Shown one piece after another: positions 7,624-16,250 of a stretch of 64,000 nucleotides of DNA. Under the pieces are notes generated by a model that saw nothing but the letters and a program-made list of their open reading frames with translations, ran no database searches and had not been told where the DNA came from. Positions within the stretch are counted from its first letter, which is position 1. Every line of letters begins with the position of its first letter. The stretch comes from an uncultured Bradyrhizobium sp. GTDB taxonomy: Bacteria; Pseudomonadota; Alphaproteobacteria; Rhizobiales; Xanthobacteraceae. The stretch is from the NCBI RefSeq assembly GCF_947648125.1, contig NZ_CANSMR010000002.1:620001-684000 (forward strand), given 5' to 3'. The position numbers were made by a program, and so were the translations under genes.

Positions 7624-8928
7624 ATGATCTCGAACTGGCTTGCTTCCACCCTCGCCCGCCGCAACATCCATTACGGCTGGGTGATGGTCGCCGTGACCTT
7701 CCTGGCCGCGCTGATCTCGGCCGGCACCGTCGGCGCGCCCGGCGTCTTCATCGTGCCGCTGCAGAAGGAATTCGGCTGGTCGACTGCCGAAATCTCCTCC
7801 GCGCTGTCGATCCGCTTCATCCTGTTCGGGCTGATGGCGCCGTTCGCCGCCGCGCTGATGAACCGCTACGGCCTGCGCAACGTGACGCTGGCGGCGCAAT
7901 TGATCGTGGTGTCGGGACTGTTGGCCTCGCTCGCGATGACGCAGGTCTGGCAGCTCATTCTGTTGTGGGGCGTCGTGATCGGAATCGGCACCGGCATGAC
8001 CGCGCTGGTGCTCGGCGCGACCATTGCAGCGCGCTGGTTCGTGGCGCGACGCGGCCTCGTGATCGGCATCCTCACCGCGAGCGTCGCCACCGGGCAGCTC
8101 GCCTTCCTGCCGCTGCTCGCGACCATCACCGAGCGTTACGGCTGGCGTGTCGCGCTTGGCCTCGTCTGCGTCATGCTCGGCGTCGCTGCCTTTGCCGTGC
8201 TGATGGTGATGCGCGACCGGCCGAGCGATGTCGGCCTGCGTCCGTTCGGCGACGAGGGCACCGCACCGCTCCCCGCGCCGCCGCCGGCCAATGCGCCGAT
8301 CATGGCGGCTGCGCTCGGCACGCTGCGCGACTCCTCGAAGTCGTCGGTGTTCTGGATCCTGTTCGCGACCTTCTTCGTCTGCGGCGCCTCGACCAACGGC
8401 CTCGTCCAGGTGCACCTGATCCCGGTGTGCCTCGATTACGGCATCCCGCAGGTGCAGGCCGCGAGCCTGCTCGCCGCGATGGGCATCTTCGATTTCTTCG
8501 GCACCATTATCTCGGGCTGGCTGTCGGACCGCTTCGACAATCGCCGGCTGCTGTTCTGGTATTACGGGCTGCGCGGGCTGTCGCTGCTGTATCTGCCGTT
8601 CTCAGACTTCACCTTCTACGGGCTGTCGCTGTTTGCGATGTTCTACGGCCTCGACTGGATCGCGACCGTGCCGCCGACGGTGCGCCTGACCGCGCAGCGC
8701 TTCGGCGCCGAGCGCGCCAATCTGGTGTTCGGCTGGATCTTCGCCGGCCACCAGCTCGGCGCCGGTGCCGCCGCGTTCGGCGCCGGGCTGTCGCGCACGC
8801 TTTATGCGAGCTATCTGCCGGCGTTCTTCATCGCCGGCGCGCTCTGCGTGATCGCCGCGCTGAGTGTGCTGGCGATCTCGCGACCGCAGCCCAAGGTCGC
8901 GCCGGAGGCGAAACCGGTCGCGGCCTGA
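7624..8928 (+). CDS. MFS transporter
   Basis: 434 residues from the ATG at 7624 (MISNWLAS), which follows a GGGG motif; an upstream ATG at 7570 would add a polar stretch not seen in the family. About 12 hydrophobic segments in two halves are separated by a central loop (RPSDVGLRPFGDEGTAPLPAPP, near residue 200). The first half begins with HYGWVMVAVTFL and GAPGVFIVPLQKEFGWS, the pattern of the monocarboxylate/oxalate-formate antiporter branch of the family. The likely role is export or uptake of an organic anion across the inner membrane, but the substrate is not predictable. It is convergent with the acetoacetate decarboxylase gene. Confidence 0.85.
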   Translation: MISNWLASTLARRNIHYGWVMVAVTFLAALISAGTVGAPGVFIVPLQKEFGWSTAEISSALSIRFILFGLMAPFAAALMNRYGLRNVTLAAQLIVVSGLLASLAMTQVWQLILLWGVVIGIGTGMTALVLGATIAARWFVARRGLVIGILTASVATGQLAFLPLLATITERYGWRVALGLVCVMLGVAAFAVLMVMRDRPSDVGLRPFGDEGTAPLPAPPPANAPIMAAALGTLRDSSKSSVFWILFATFFVCGASTNGLVQVHLIPVCLDYGIPQVQAASLLAAMGIFDFFGTIISGWLSDRFDNRRLLFWYYGLRGLSLLYLPFSDFTFYGLSLFAMFYGLDWIATVPPTVRLTAQRFGAERANLVFGWIFAGHQLGAGAAAFGAGLSRTLYASYLPAFFIAGALCVIAALSVLAISRPQPKVAPEAKPVAA

Positions 8929-8949
8929 TCGAGCCTCGCTGCGTGCTGC

Positions 8950-9729
8950 TTACTCCGCGGCGAGACCGGTCGGCTCGGCGTGCGCGACCTTGTTGTAGTC
9001 GTGCACGACGCGACCGAACGGCAGCGTCAGGTCGGCGATGTAATGATGCGCGCCGACGACACGCTTGACCGGGAAATCCGCGACCGGTGCGTTGACATGC
9101 GGCACGAGATGCAGCCGGCCCGGCCCGATCCACGATCCCTTGACCACGATGTCGGTCAGGTTGATCGCAACCAGCTGGCAGATCTCGATATGGCCGTCGA
9201 CGCCGGGGATCATCTTCAGATTAACTTGCGTCTTCGACAGCGTGGCGCGGGTGATGTCGCCATTGCCCGCCGTGCTCTCGTGCTTGTAGCCCATCGTGCC
9301 CATTGCGACGAGCTGGCCGGCATATTCCAGCGTGCCGGTCAGCGTGTCCTTGACGATCTCGAGCTTGGGATGCGCGTACTTCTTCGGAAAGCCCCAGATC
9401 TCGCGGCCGGCCGCGATCGGCGGATCATCGTCGAGATACATCTGGCAGACGAAGTTGACTTCCTCGCCATGTAGCCGCGCGGGGATCACGAGGCCGGACT
9501 CGGTGTAGCTGCCGAACCCGGAGCTGTCGGGCATCTTGATCCATTCGTAATGCACGATCGCCTGCTCGATCGGCTCCAGCGGCTCAGGCAGGCCGGCGCG
9601 GATCAATTCCGGATCGGTCTCATAGGTGATGACGAGGAATTCGCGATCGATGAAGCGGTACGGTCCGGCGGGATAGCTCGGACCAGCAGCCGGCATGGAC
9701 GGAAGCTTGAGCAGATCTTCCCTGCGCAT
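8950..9729 (-). CDS. adc: Acetoacetate decarboxylase
   Basis: 259 residues, close to the ~245-260 of the family. The signature REIWGFPKKYAHPKLE contains adjacent Lys116 and Lys117, matching the Schiff-base Lys and its pKa-lowering neighbour of the Clostridium enzyme. SSGFGSYTESG, with the following VNFVCQMYLDDD region, forms the rest of the active site. It converts acetoacetate to acetone and CO2. In Bradyrhizobium and relatives this gene is usually found with a patatin-like gene and 3-hydroxybutyrate dehydrogenase, suggesting a link to polyhydroxybutyrate or ketone body turnover. Here the patatin is divergent and no hydroxybutyrate dehydrogenase is adjacent. The start is the ATG at 9729. Confidence 0.9.
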   Translation of the reverse strand: MRREDLLKLPSMPAAGPSYPAGPYRFIDREFLVITYETDPELIRAGLPEPLEPIEQAIVHYEWIKMPDSSGFGSYTESGLVIPARLHGEEVNFVCQMYLDDDPPIAAGREIWGFPKKYAHPKLEIVKDTLTGTLEYAGQLVAMGTMGYKHESTAGNGDITRATLSKTQVNLKMIPGVDGHIEICQLVAINLTDIVVKGSWIGPGRLHLVPHVNAPVADFPVKRVVGAHHYIADLTLPFGRVVHDYNKVAHAEPTGLAAE

Positions 9730-9803
9730 CGCGATAAACCCCTGTTCGGAAAATATTGCGCGGAGGCTAGCGGCCGAGATTGACAGCGATGTGAGGGATT
9801 TCC

Positions 9804-9837
9804 GTCACGCGCATGACCGCGGTTACGCTTGCGTGAC
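9804..9837. promoter_or_regulatory. Inverted repeat in the decarboxylase/patatin divergent promoter region
   Basis: GTCACGC and GCGTGAC, with a GC-rich centre containing CCGCGG, are spaced over 34 bp between two divergent genes. The position fits an operator acting on both. No regulator is encoded beside it. Confidence 0.35.
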
Positions 9838-9971
9838 CCGCGTGTCGCGGATCAGGCCAATGCCAACCATGCAGGCCGGCATGCCGGATGCGCCGTGCGT
9901 CGGTGGGACACTTGTCATCACCGCGTCATCGGCACCCTGAATTCTCGCCGCGATTTTTTGGAGTGCCTGAT

Positions 9972-11135
9972 ATGGACGCGCGTACCCCGCATTCTGACGA
10001 CATCGAGCATGCGACGCCCGGCTGGCGTCCCCAAGGATGCGATCGCGTGGCGCTGGTTCTGCAAGGCGGGGGCGCGCTCGGCGCCTATCAGGCCGGCGTC
10101 TATCAGGCGCTGCACGAATCCAATATCGAACCCGACTGGGTCTGCGGCGTCTCGATCGGCGCGATCAACTCGGCGATCATCGCCGGCAATCCCCCCGAGA
10201 AGCGGCTGGAGCGGCTGCACACGTTCTGGGATCGCGTCACCAGCCGCAAGATCTGGCATTACACCCCGGACGGCGACATCTTCCGCAAGGCGCGCAACTT
10301 CACCAGCTCATGGCTGACGACGACGCTCGGACAGCCCGGCTTCTTCACCCCGCATCAGGCCAATCCGTGGTTCAGCCCGGCTGGCGCACGCACCGCGACG
10401 AGCTACTACGACACGACGCCGCTGCGTGAATCGCTGCTCGAGTTGGTCGATTTCGACCGCATCAATTCCAAGAAGATGCGCTTTGCGGTCGGCGCGGTGA
10501 ACGTGCTGTCCGGCAACTTCATCTATTTCGACAACGCCCATGACGAGATCATCCCCGAGCACATCATGGCGAGCGGCGCACTGCCGCCGGCGCTGCCGAT
10601 GGTGAAGGTCGGGACCGATCATTTCTGGGACGGCGGCATCGTCTCCAACACGCCGCTGCAGCACCTGCTCGACCAGGAGGACAACGCCAACTCGCTGGTG
10701 TTCCAGGTCGACCTGTTCTCGGCGCGCGGCGCGCTGCCGCGCGACATCCAGGACGTGATGGCCCGCCACAAGGACATCATGTATTCGTCGCGCACCCGCT
10801 ACAACACCGACGTCTACCGCAAGACCTACAATCTGCGCACCGCCCTGCACAACGCGCTGGGAAAAATCCCCGACGACCAGCTCTCGGACGAGGAGCGCCA
10901 GCTCAAGAAGGCGAACAGCCGGCTGCCCGGGATCACGCTGCTGCAGCTGATCTATCAGCAAAAGGCCTATGAGGGCGACGCCAAGGACCACGAATTCTCC
11001 GGCACCTCGATGCGCGAGCACTGGGCGAGCGGACACGAGGACACCAAGCGCTCCCTGAAGCGGCGCGAATGGATCAAGATGCCCGAGAACGGCATGGGCA
11101 TCGTGATCCACGACGTGCATCGGGAGGCGGAGTAG
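9972..11135 (+). CDS. Patatin-like phospholipase/esterase
   Basis: 387 residues from the ATG at 9972 (MDARTPHS). The patatin fold features are complete: the oxyanion loop LQGGGALGAYQAG, the nucleophile elbow GVSIG (Ser near residue 60), and the catalytic Asp in FWDGG (about residue 220). A C-terminal region of ~130 residues (ending MPENGMGIVIHDV) matches the extra domain often found in alphaproteobacterial patatins linked to PHB metabolism. It would hydrolyse acyl esters in the cytoplasm or at the membrane; there is no signal peptide. It is divergent from acetoacetate decarboxylase, a conserved partner, and both may serve polyester or lipid turnover. Confidence 0.85.
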   Translation: MDARTPHSDDIEHATPGWRPQGCDRVALVLQGGGALGAYQAGVYQALHESNIEPDWVCGVSIGAINSAIIAGNPPEKRLERLHTFWDRVTSRKIWHYTPDGDIFRKARNFTSSWLTTTLGQPGFFTPHQANPWFSPAGARTATSYYDTTPLRESLLELVDFDRINSKKMRFAVGAVNVLSGNFIYFDNAHDEIIPEHIMASGALPPALPMVKVGTDHFWDGGIVSNTPLQHLLDQEDNANSLVFQVDLFSARGALPRDIQDVMARHKDIMYSSRTRYNTDVYRKTYNLRTALHNALGKIPDDQLSDEERQLKKANSRLPGITLLQLIYQQKAYEGDAKDHEFSGTSMREHWASGHEDTKRSLKRREWIKMPENGMGIVIHDVHREAE

Positions 11136-11142
11136 AAGAGCT

Positions 11143-11241
11143 CGTCATTGCCGGGCTTGACCCGGCAATCCATCCCGCTTCGCATGACTCACTCGTCCGC
11201 CGTTGCGGACGATGGATGCGCGGGTCAAGCCCGCGCATGAC
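11143..11241. repeat. Paired 'gggcttgacccgg' palindromic repeat
   Basis: Two halves, 'cgtcattgccgggcttgacc' and 'gatgcgcgggtcaagcccgc', are imperfect reverse complements. Each half also carries its own GCCGGG/CCCGGC type hairpin. The element lies between convergent genes. Related copies are at 16251, 23428 and 35314. Confidence 0.75.
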
Positions 11242-11260
11242 ACGGTTGGTTCGCGGCGCC

Positions 11261-12820
11261 TTATGGCCGCGTCGACATGTTGCTCGGCGGCCCGGCCTTG
11301 CGGATCGGCTCGGCCAGACGCGCGAACTCGCAGAGCAGCGAGCGCGTCTTGCGCGGGTCGATCACCTCCTCGACCCAGAACTTCTCGGCCGAGCGGAACG
11401 GCGAGCGCAGCTTGTTGAGGCGATCCTCGATCTGGCGCAGCTTGGCGGCGGGATCACTGGCCGCATCGATCTCGGCACGATAGGCCGCCTCGATGCCGCC
11501 CTCGAGCGGCAGCGAGCCCCAATAGGCCGACGGCCAGGCATAGCGCATCGAGAACCGGTTGGCGGGCTGATGCACCACACCGGCGACGCCGAAGGCGTTG
11601 CGGATGATGATCGTGCACCACGGCACCGTGCTCTGGTTGACCGCTGCCATCGCCCGCACGCCATGGCGGATGGTCGCCGACTTCTCCGCCTCGAGCCCGA
11701 TCATGAAGCCGGGGCAATCCATCAGATAGACCACCGGCAGATGGAAGGTCTCGGCGAAGTCGACCCAGCGCACCACCTTCTGGCACGCGTCCGAGGTCCA
11801 CGAACCGCCATAGTGGAAGGGATCGCTGGCGAGCAGCAGCACCGCCCTGCCCTCGATCCGCGCCAGACCGGTGATCACAGGCCGGCCGAAATTGCTGGCG
11901 ACCTCGAAGAAGGAGCCCTTGTCGACGACCGCATCGATGATCGGCCGCATCTTGTAGACCTGCTTGCGATTGCGCGGCACAGCCTTCAGCAGCGATTCCT
12001 CGGCACGTTCCGGATCGTCGGTGCAGGGAATGGTCGGCGGCAGATCGTAGACCGACGCCGGCAGATATGACAGGAAGCGCCGCGCGTAGTCGAACGCCTC
12101 CTCTTCGGTCTCGACGGCCTGATCGATCGCGCCGGCGCGGGTCTGGATGTCGGCGCCGCCGAGCTCCTGCTTGGTCAGATCCTGGCCCAAACGCTTCACC
12201 ACCGGCGGACCGGCGACGAACATCGCCGAGCTCTTGGTCATGACCGAGTAATGCGTGGCCGCCAGCCGCGCGGCGCCAAGGCCAGCGACCGAGCCGAGGC
12301 CGAGACCGACCACCGGCACGCACGACAGATTGGCGAGCGTGTACCAGTACGAGCGCGTGCCGCCGACACCGCCGGGCAGATTGGCCGCGCCCCGGGTCTC
12401 GATCGTCTTCACCGAGCCGCCACCGCCCGAACCTTCGATGATCCGCACGATTGGCAAGCGGAAGTCATGCGCCATCTCCTCCGCCATCAGCGGCTTGGTG
12501 GAAATCGATGCATCCGCCGAGCCGCCGCGCACGGTGAAGTCGTCGCCGACCACGACCACGGTGCGGCCGTCGACCCTGGCGCGGCCGAACACGCAGTTCG
12601 CCGGCGTCAGATGCTTGAGTTCGTTGCTCTCGTCGTATTCGGCGATGCCGGAGATGGCACCGACCTCGTGGAAGCTGTTCTGGTCGACGAGCTTGTCGAT
12701 ACGCTCACGAACCGTGAGCCGGCCCTGGTCGCGTTGCCGCTTGACCTTGTCAACGCCTCCCATCTCCCGCGCGAACGCTTCGCGCCGAGCGAGGTCGTCG
12801 AGTTCCGGCTTCCAGTTCAT
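11261..12820 (-). CDS. Acyl-CoA carboxylase, carboxyltransferase (beta) subunit
   Basis: 519 residues, the normal length of propionyl-/methylcrotonyl-type beta subunits. Two crotonase-fold halves are visible. The N-terminal half has GSGGGGSVKTIETRG and a GLGSVAGLGAA oxyanion loop that binds acyl-CoA. The C-terminal half has YGGSWTSDACQKVVRWVD, the DCPGFMIGLEAE motif and NAFGVAGV, which form the carboxybiotin site. It transfers CO2 from carboxybiotin to an acyl-CoA. No biotin carboxylase subunit is in the window; a stand-alone biotin carrier protein lies 1 kb away on the other strand. Its 5' end overlaps the IclR gene by 71 bp in another frame, so translation is likely coupled. The acyl substrate cannot be assigned. 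Confidence 0.88.
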   Translation of the reverse strand: MNWKPELDDLARREAFAREMGGVDKVKRQRDQGRLTVRERIDKLVDQNSFHEVGAISGIAEYDESNELKHLTPANCVFGRARVDGRTVVVVGDDFTVRGGSADASISTKPLMAEEMAHDFRLPIVRIIEGSGGGGSVKTIETRGAANLPGGVGGTRSYWYTLANLSCVPVVGLGLGSVAGLGAARLAATHYSVMTKSSAMFVAGPPVVKRLGQDLTKQELGGADIQTRAGAIDQAVETEEEAFDYARRFLSYLPASVYDLPPTIPCTDDPERAEESLLKAVPRNRKQVYKMRPIIDAVVDKGSFFEVASNFGRPVITGLARIEGRAVLLLASDPFHYGGSWTSDACQKVVRWVDFAETFHLPVVYLMDCPGFMIGLEAEKSATIRHGVRAMAAVNQSTVPWCTIIIRNAFGVAGVVHQPANRFSMRYAWPSAYWGSLPLEGGIEAAYRAEIDAASDPAAKLRQIEDRLNKLRSPFRSAEKFWVEEVIDPRKTRSLLCEFARLAEPIRKAGPPSNMSTRP

Positions 12821-13736
12821 TCATTGCCTCCGTCTTGATGATTTTGTTGTTATGGGCGGCCACCGGAAGCGACTTGCGTTCGATCCGATTGCTGAAGATG
12901 TCGCCGTCGGCGCCTTCGAGCAGGCTGCCGAGTGCTGCGGCGAGATCGACCATCTGCGGTGCGACCTCGCGATGCAGCCGCTGCTCGTCATACATCGCCG
13001 AGAGCAGGCCGATCGTGGTGACCACATAGGTCTGATATTGCGGTGACCACAGCGGCACCGCGACGCCGTTGATGTGCGGGCTCCACAGGCCGCAGGCGAC
13101 GACGTAGCCGTGCTCCTGCAAATGGCGGCGGTTGGCCGCGATGCGCGGCGTCAGCATCTTGGCACTGTCCGGCAACTCGCCTTCCATCTCGGCGATGAGC
13201 GCGTCGCCGATCGCGGGATCGAGCGCTGCGGTATAGGCGTGGCCGGCGGCGGTGGTCGCCATCGAGATGCGGCTGCCGGTCGCCTCATGCAGGCCGAGCG
13301 CATTCGCCGCGCGGGCGAACTCCAGATAGACCAGATGAAAGCGGTCGGGGATCACGAAGCCCACGGTGCCGGGCAACTGGTCGGCGACATCCTGCAAACG
13401 CAGCCGGATCAGGTTGCGCAGCTGCAAGCCCTTCATCATCGAGGTGCTCATCGCGACCGCGCTCGGGCCGATGCGATATTTCTGATCGCGCGGTAGATAG
13501 ACGAGCTGCCCCATTCGCGTCAGCGTGTGCGTCAAGCGCGACACCGTCGAACGCGGCAGGCCGCAGCGGTTCGAGATTTCGAGATTGCCGAGCCGGGCCT
13601 CATGTCCTTCGAAGCACCGCAATACATCAAACGCGCGCGACACCACCTGGATGACATCGCCATCGCCAGTCTCGCTGGCGAGCATTCCCTGCCGGCTAAG
13701 CCGTTCCGAGCGCCGTCCCATCTTGTTTGGCTCCAT
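12750..13736 (-). CDS. IclR family transcriptional regulator
   Basis: 328 residues. An N-terminal winged helix-turn-helix is seen at ~30-90 (VVSRAFDVLRCFEGHEARLGNLEISNRCGLPRSTVSRLTHTL), followed by the effector-binding IclR domain up to ~280 (GTVGFVIPDRFHLVYLE, LWSPHINGVAVPLWS). The start could also be the ATG at 13721. The last ~23 codons overlap the carboxyltransferase gene. It is divergent from the biotin carrier gene, with two similar inverted repeats in the 115-bp gap, so it probably controls both the carboxylase subunit downstream of it and the carrier protein. The inducer is probably a carboxylic acid or acyl-CoA but is unknown. Confidence 0.9.
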   Translation of the reverse strand: MEPNKMGRRSERLSRQGMLASETGDGDVIQVVSRAFDVLRCFEGHEARLGNLEISNRCGLPRSTVSRLTHTLTRMGQLVYLPRDQKYRIGPSAVAMSTSMMKGLQLRNLIRLRLQDVADQLPGTVGFVIPDRFHLVYLEFARAANALGLHEATGSRISMATTAAGHAYTAALDPAIGDALIAEMEGELPDSAKMLTPRIAANRRHLQEHGYVVACGLWSPHINGVAVPLWSPQYQTYVVTTIGLLSAMYDEQRLHREVAPQMVDLAAALGSLLEGADGDIFSNRIERKSLPVAAHNNKIIKTEAMNELEAGTRRPRSARSVRAGDGRR

Positions 13737-13744
13737 TCCGTCTT

Positions 13745-13761
13745 GCGGAATAAAATTCCAC
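13745..13761. promoter_or_regulatory. Candidate IclR operator 1
   Basis: GCGGAATAAAATTCCAC is an inverted repeat (GGAAT-AAA-ATTCC) 8 bp upstream of the IclR start codon. It matches a second site at 13814-13830 in 12 of 17 positions, consistent with autoregulation by an IclR protein. Confidence 0.5.
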
Positions 13762-13813
13762 TTGCAGATGAAGCTACCTCAGGCAATCTGCCTCCACAAC
13801 AAAAAGCCGTTCG

Positions 13814-13830
13814 CCGGATGAAATTTCCGC
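13814..13830. promoter_or_regulatory. Candidate IclR operator 2
   Basis: CCGGATGAAATTTCCGC, 21 bp upstream of the biotin carrier gene start. It is similar to the site at 13745, with outer GGA/TCC arms conserved. Placement overlapping the likely promoter of the carrier gene fits repression. Confidence 0.45.
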
Positions 13831-13851
13831 TAGACGGTATCGGAGAGTGGA

Positions 13852-14073
13852 ATGCCAGAGATCAAGGTTGTGACTGAAGTTGCCGGGCGCGTTTGCGCGC
13901 TTCCTGTTGAAGCCGGTAGCAGCATCGGCGATGGCGACGAGATCGCGTTCGTCGAGGCGATGAAGATGGAGATCCCGGTCACATCGACGGCAGCAGGCAA
14001 AATCAAGTCGATTTTGGTCAGGATCGACGACGTCATCGCGGAAGGCCAAGCCGTCGCGATCGTCGAGACCTGA
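13852..14073 (+). CDS. Stand-alone biotin carboxyl carrier protein (biotinyl domain)
   Basis: 73 residues, a single biotinyl domain. The biotinylation motif is EAMKMEIP, with the target Lys in the AMKM turn (Lys42). A conserved proline-containing strand comes before it, and GKIKSILVRIDDVIAEGQ forms the second half of the barrel. It would carry carboxybiotin between a biotin carboxylase and a carboxyltransferase. GGAGAG precedes the ATG. It is divergent from the IclR gene and close to the carboxyltransferase at 11261, so the two probably belong to one acyl-CoA carboxylase whose biotin carboxylase is encoded elsewhere. Free single-domain carriers are less common than fused alpha subunits for this carboxyltransferase class. 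Confidence 0.88.
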   Translation: MPEIKVVTEVAGRVCALPVEAGSSIGDGDEIAFVEAMKMEIPVTSTAAGKIKSILVRIDDVIAEGQAVAIVET

Positions 14074-14355
14074 GCGCGGCCGTCGAGCCGCTCGGCGCGG
14101 ACCAAATTCCCAGACGTCATGTGATCGGCGGTGGTTCCTTTGGGAGCCGCACGGCGTCGCATGCTGTTTCGCTTTCGAAACATTCTCGACCCGAAAGTTT
14201 CACATAGCGATACAATCGCCGAGCAACCGCTCGTTTTGTGAACATCTGTTCGAAAACCGGCAGCCGCCGGTTCGTGCCTGCTCGGCTCCGCGCCCGGCTG
14301 ATGTCGATGCGCGCTCGGTTGCACGCGCCCTGATTGCGTTGCACAACAGGAGGCG
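14074..14355. other. Intergenic region upstream of glutaminase, no gene seen
   Basis: 282 bp. It contains a CCGGC-AGC-GCCGG hairpin near 14257-14270 and two copies of GTTGCAC (about 14320 and 14339) flanking the region just before the glutaminase start, then a good ribosome site (AGGAGGCG). The direct repeat near the start may have a regulatory role. No convincing open frame was found. Confidence 0.4.
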
Positions 14356-16215
14356 ATGAAACGATCGCCTCCTCCCGTCACTGCCACCACCACGGCCTGG
14401 TCCAGCTCGAAGCCGCCGCTGCTGCGGTTTCTGCACACGTGTTACGCAGACTTCCTGCCGGAGGTTGCCGGTGCGGTGGCCGACTACATCCCCGAGCTCG
14501 GCAAGGCGGACCCTGCCCATTTTGGCATCAGCCTCGCGACGCTCGACGGCCATGTCTACGAGGTCGGCGACACCAGGGTGCCCTTCACCATCCAGTCGAT
14601 GTCGAAGCCGTTCGTATTCGCGCTGGCGCTGGACACGCTGGGCGCCGAGCGGGTGGAAAGCGTGATCGGCGTCGAGCCGTCCGGCGACCCCTTCAATTCG
14701 ATCCGGCTCAATGCCGAGAACCACCCGTTCAATGCGATGGTGAATGCCGGCGCGATCGCCTGCTCCGGCCTGCTCCATGCCGACAAGGGCGATGGCGCAT
14801 TCGACTATATCCGCCAGGCGCTCGGCCGCTTCGCCGGCCGCGAACTCGACGTCGACGAGGCGGTCTATGCCTCCGAAAGCGCCACGGGCGACCGCAACCG
14901 GGCGATCGGCTATCTGCTGCGCACCAACAGCGTGATCACCGAGAACGTGCCTGCGGTGCTCGACGTCTATTTCCGGCAATGCGCCATCCTCGTCACCGCG
15001 CGCGACAGCGCCGTGATGGCCGCGACGCTGGCCAACCGCGGCATCAATCCGCTGACCGGCGAGCAGGTGGTGACGCCCTACGCGATCGCACGCACGCTGT
15101 CGGTGATGACCTCGTCGGGCATGTACGACTACGCCGGCGAATGGATCTACCGCGTCGGCATCCCGGCCAAGAGCGGGGTCGGCGGCGGCATCCTGGCGGC
15201 GCTGCCGGCGCGGCTCGGACTCGGCAGCTACTCGCCAAAGCTCGACAAGCACGGCAACAGCGTGCGCGGCATCAAGGTGTGCGAGGCGCTGTCAGCGCAT
15301 TACGACCTGCACATGCTGAACCGCAGCGATGATGCCCGCCACAGCATCATCGCCGACTACAATATCGGCAAGAACCCGTCGCGGCGCCTGCGCCGGCCGC
15401 AGGAGCAGGAGATCCTGGCAAAGCACTTCCAGGAGGTGCGCGTGATCGAGCTCGTTGGCACGCTGTCGCTCTCCAATGTCGACTATGTCTCGCGCCGCCT
15501 CGCCGGCAGCCCGCGACCGGAGTTCGTGATCTTCGACCTCCGCCGCGTCACCGCGACGACCCGCGCCGGCGCCCGGCTGGTGGCGGAGGCCTTCCAGGAA
15601 CTGGCCGAACTCGGCGTCACCGTGATCCTGTCGGGCATCAAGCGGACCTCGCGCGAATGGAGCACGATCAGCGAGTGGACCAACCGGCTCGGCAATATCA
15701 GGGACTTCTATCTGCTCGACACCGCGATCGAATGGGCCGAGGACCAGATCGTCTACCGCTATGGCGGCTCGATCGACTTCCTCGAGACCACGGAGCTGTC
15801 CGAACAGCCGCTGCTCGCCGGATTGAGCGAGGCTGAGATCGCTGACCTCGCCTCGCTCTGCGCGGTCAGGACCTACCAGCCGAATGAAAAGATCATCGCC
15901 GCCCGCAGTGAGGCGACCTCGTTGTTCTTCCTGCGCAGCGGCGTCGTCCACGTCACCCTGCCCGACGGCATCCGGCTCGCGACGCTGACCGCCGGCATGG
16001 CGTTCGGCGAAATGGCGCTGCTGGAGCCGCGACGCTCGGCCGACGTGGTCGCGGACATGTCGGCCACCGCCTATGAAGTCGCGATCATGGATTTCGAGCG
16101 CTTCCGCGAGCAACACCCGCGCGCCGGCGAGCGGATCATGCGCAACCTCGCGCAGATCCTCGCCGAGCGGCTGATCGTGGCAAATGCGAAGGTCGATTTG
16201 CTGACGTCAGGGTAA
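14356..16215 (+). CDS. glsA: Glutaminase fused to STAS and cyclic-nucleotide-binding domains
   Basis: 619 residues, twice the length of ordinary glutaminases. Residues ~20-325 form the serine-dependent beta-lactamase-like glutaminase, with the SxxK-type motif Ser81-Met-Ser-Lys84 and conserved ENHPFNAMVNAGAI and SESATGDRNRAI. It converts glutamine to glutamate and ammonia. Residues ~345-455 match a STAS domain (VIELVGTLSLSNVD, FDLRRVTATTRAGARL). Residues ~475-600 form a cNMP-binding fold with AFGEMALLEPRRSADVVADM in the phosphate-binding position, though the spacing around the key Arg differs from CAP. The fusion suggests that activity responds to a nucleotide or to a partner through STAS. AGGAGGCG precedes the ATG. 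Confidence 0.92.
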   Translation: MKRSPPPVTATTTAWSSSKPPLLRFLHTCYADFLPEVAGAVADYIPELGKADPAHFGISLATLDGHVYEVGDTRVPFTIQSMSKPFVFALALDTLGAERVESVIGVEPSGDPFNSIRLNAENHPFNAMVNAGAIACSGLLHADKGDGAFDYIRQALGRFAGRELDVDEAVYASESATGDRNRAIGYLLRTNSVITENVPAVLDVYFRQCAILVTARDSAVMAATLANRGINPLTGEQVVTPYAIARTLSVMTSSGMYDYAGEWIYRVGIPAKSGVGGGILAALPARLGLGSYSPKLDKHGNSVRGIKVCEALSAHYDLHMLNRSDDARHSIIADYNIGKNPSRRLRRPQEQEILAKHFQEVRVIELVGTLSLSNVDYVSRRLAGSPRPEFVIFDLRRVTATTRAGARLVAEAFQELAELGVTVILSGIKRTSREWSTISEWTNRLGNIRDFYLLDTAIEWAEDQIVYRYGGSIDFLETTELSEQPLLAGLSEAEIADLASLCAVRTYQPNEKIIAARSEATSLFFLRSGVVHVTLPDGIRLATLTAGMAFGEMALLEPRRSADVVADMSATAYEVAIMDFERFREQHPRAGERIMRNLAQILAERLIVANAKVDLLTSG

Positions 16216-16250
16216 GACTTCGTCACGCTGCGCGAGGGTTTGTGGAACCC

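Noticed and set aside
14356-16215. Glutaminase ORF as two genes joined by an assembly error
   Set aside because: The frame is continuous with even codon use, and glutaminase-STAS-cNMP fusions of this size are known in Bradyrhizobium.
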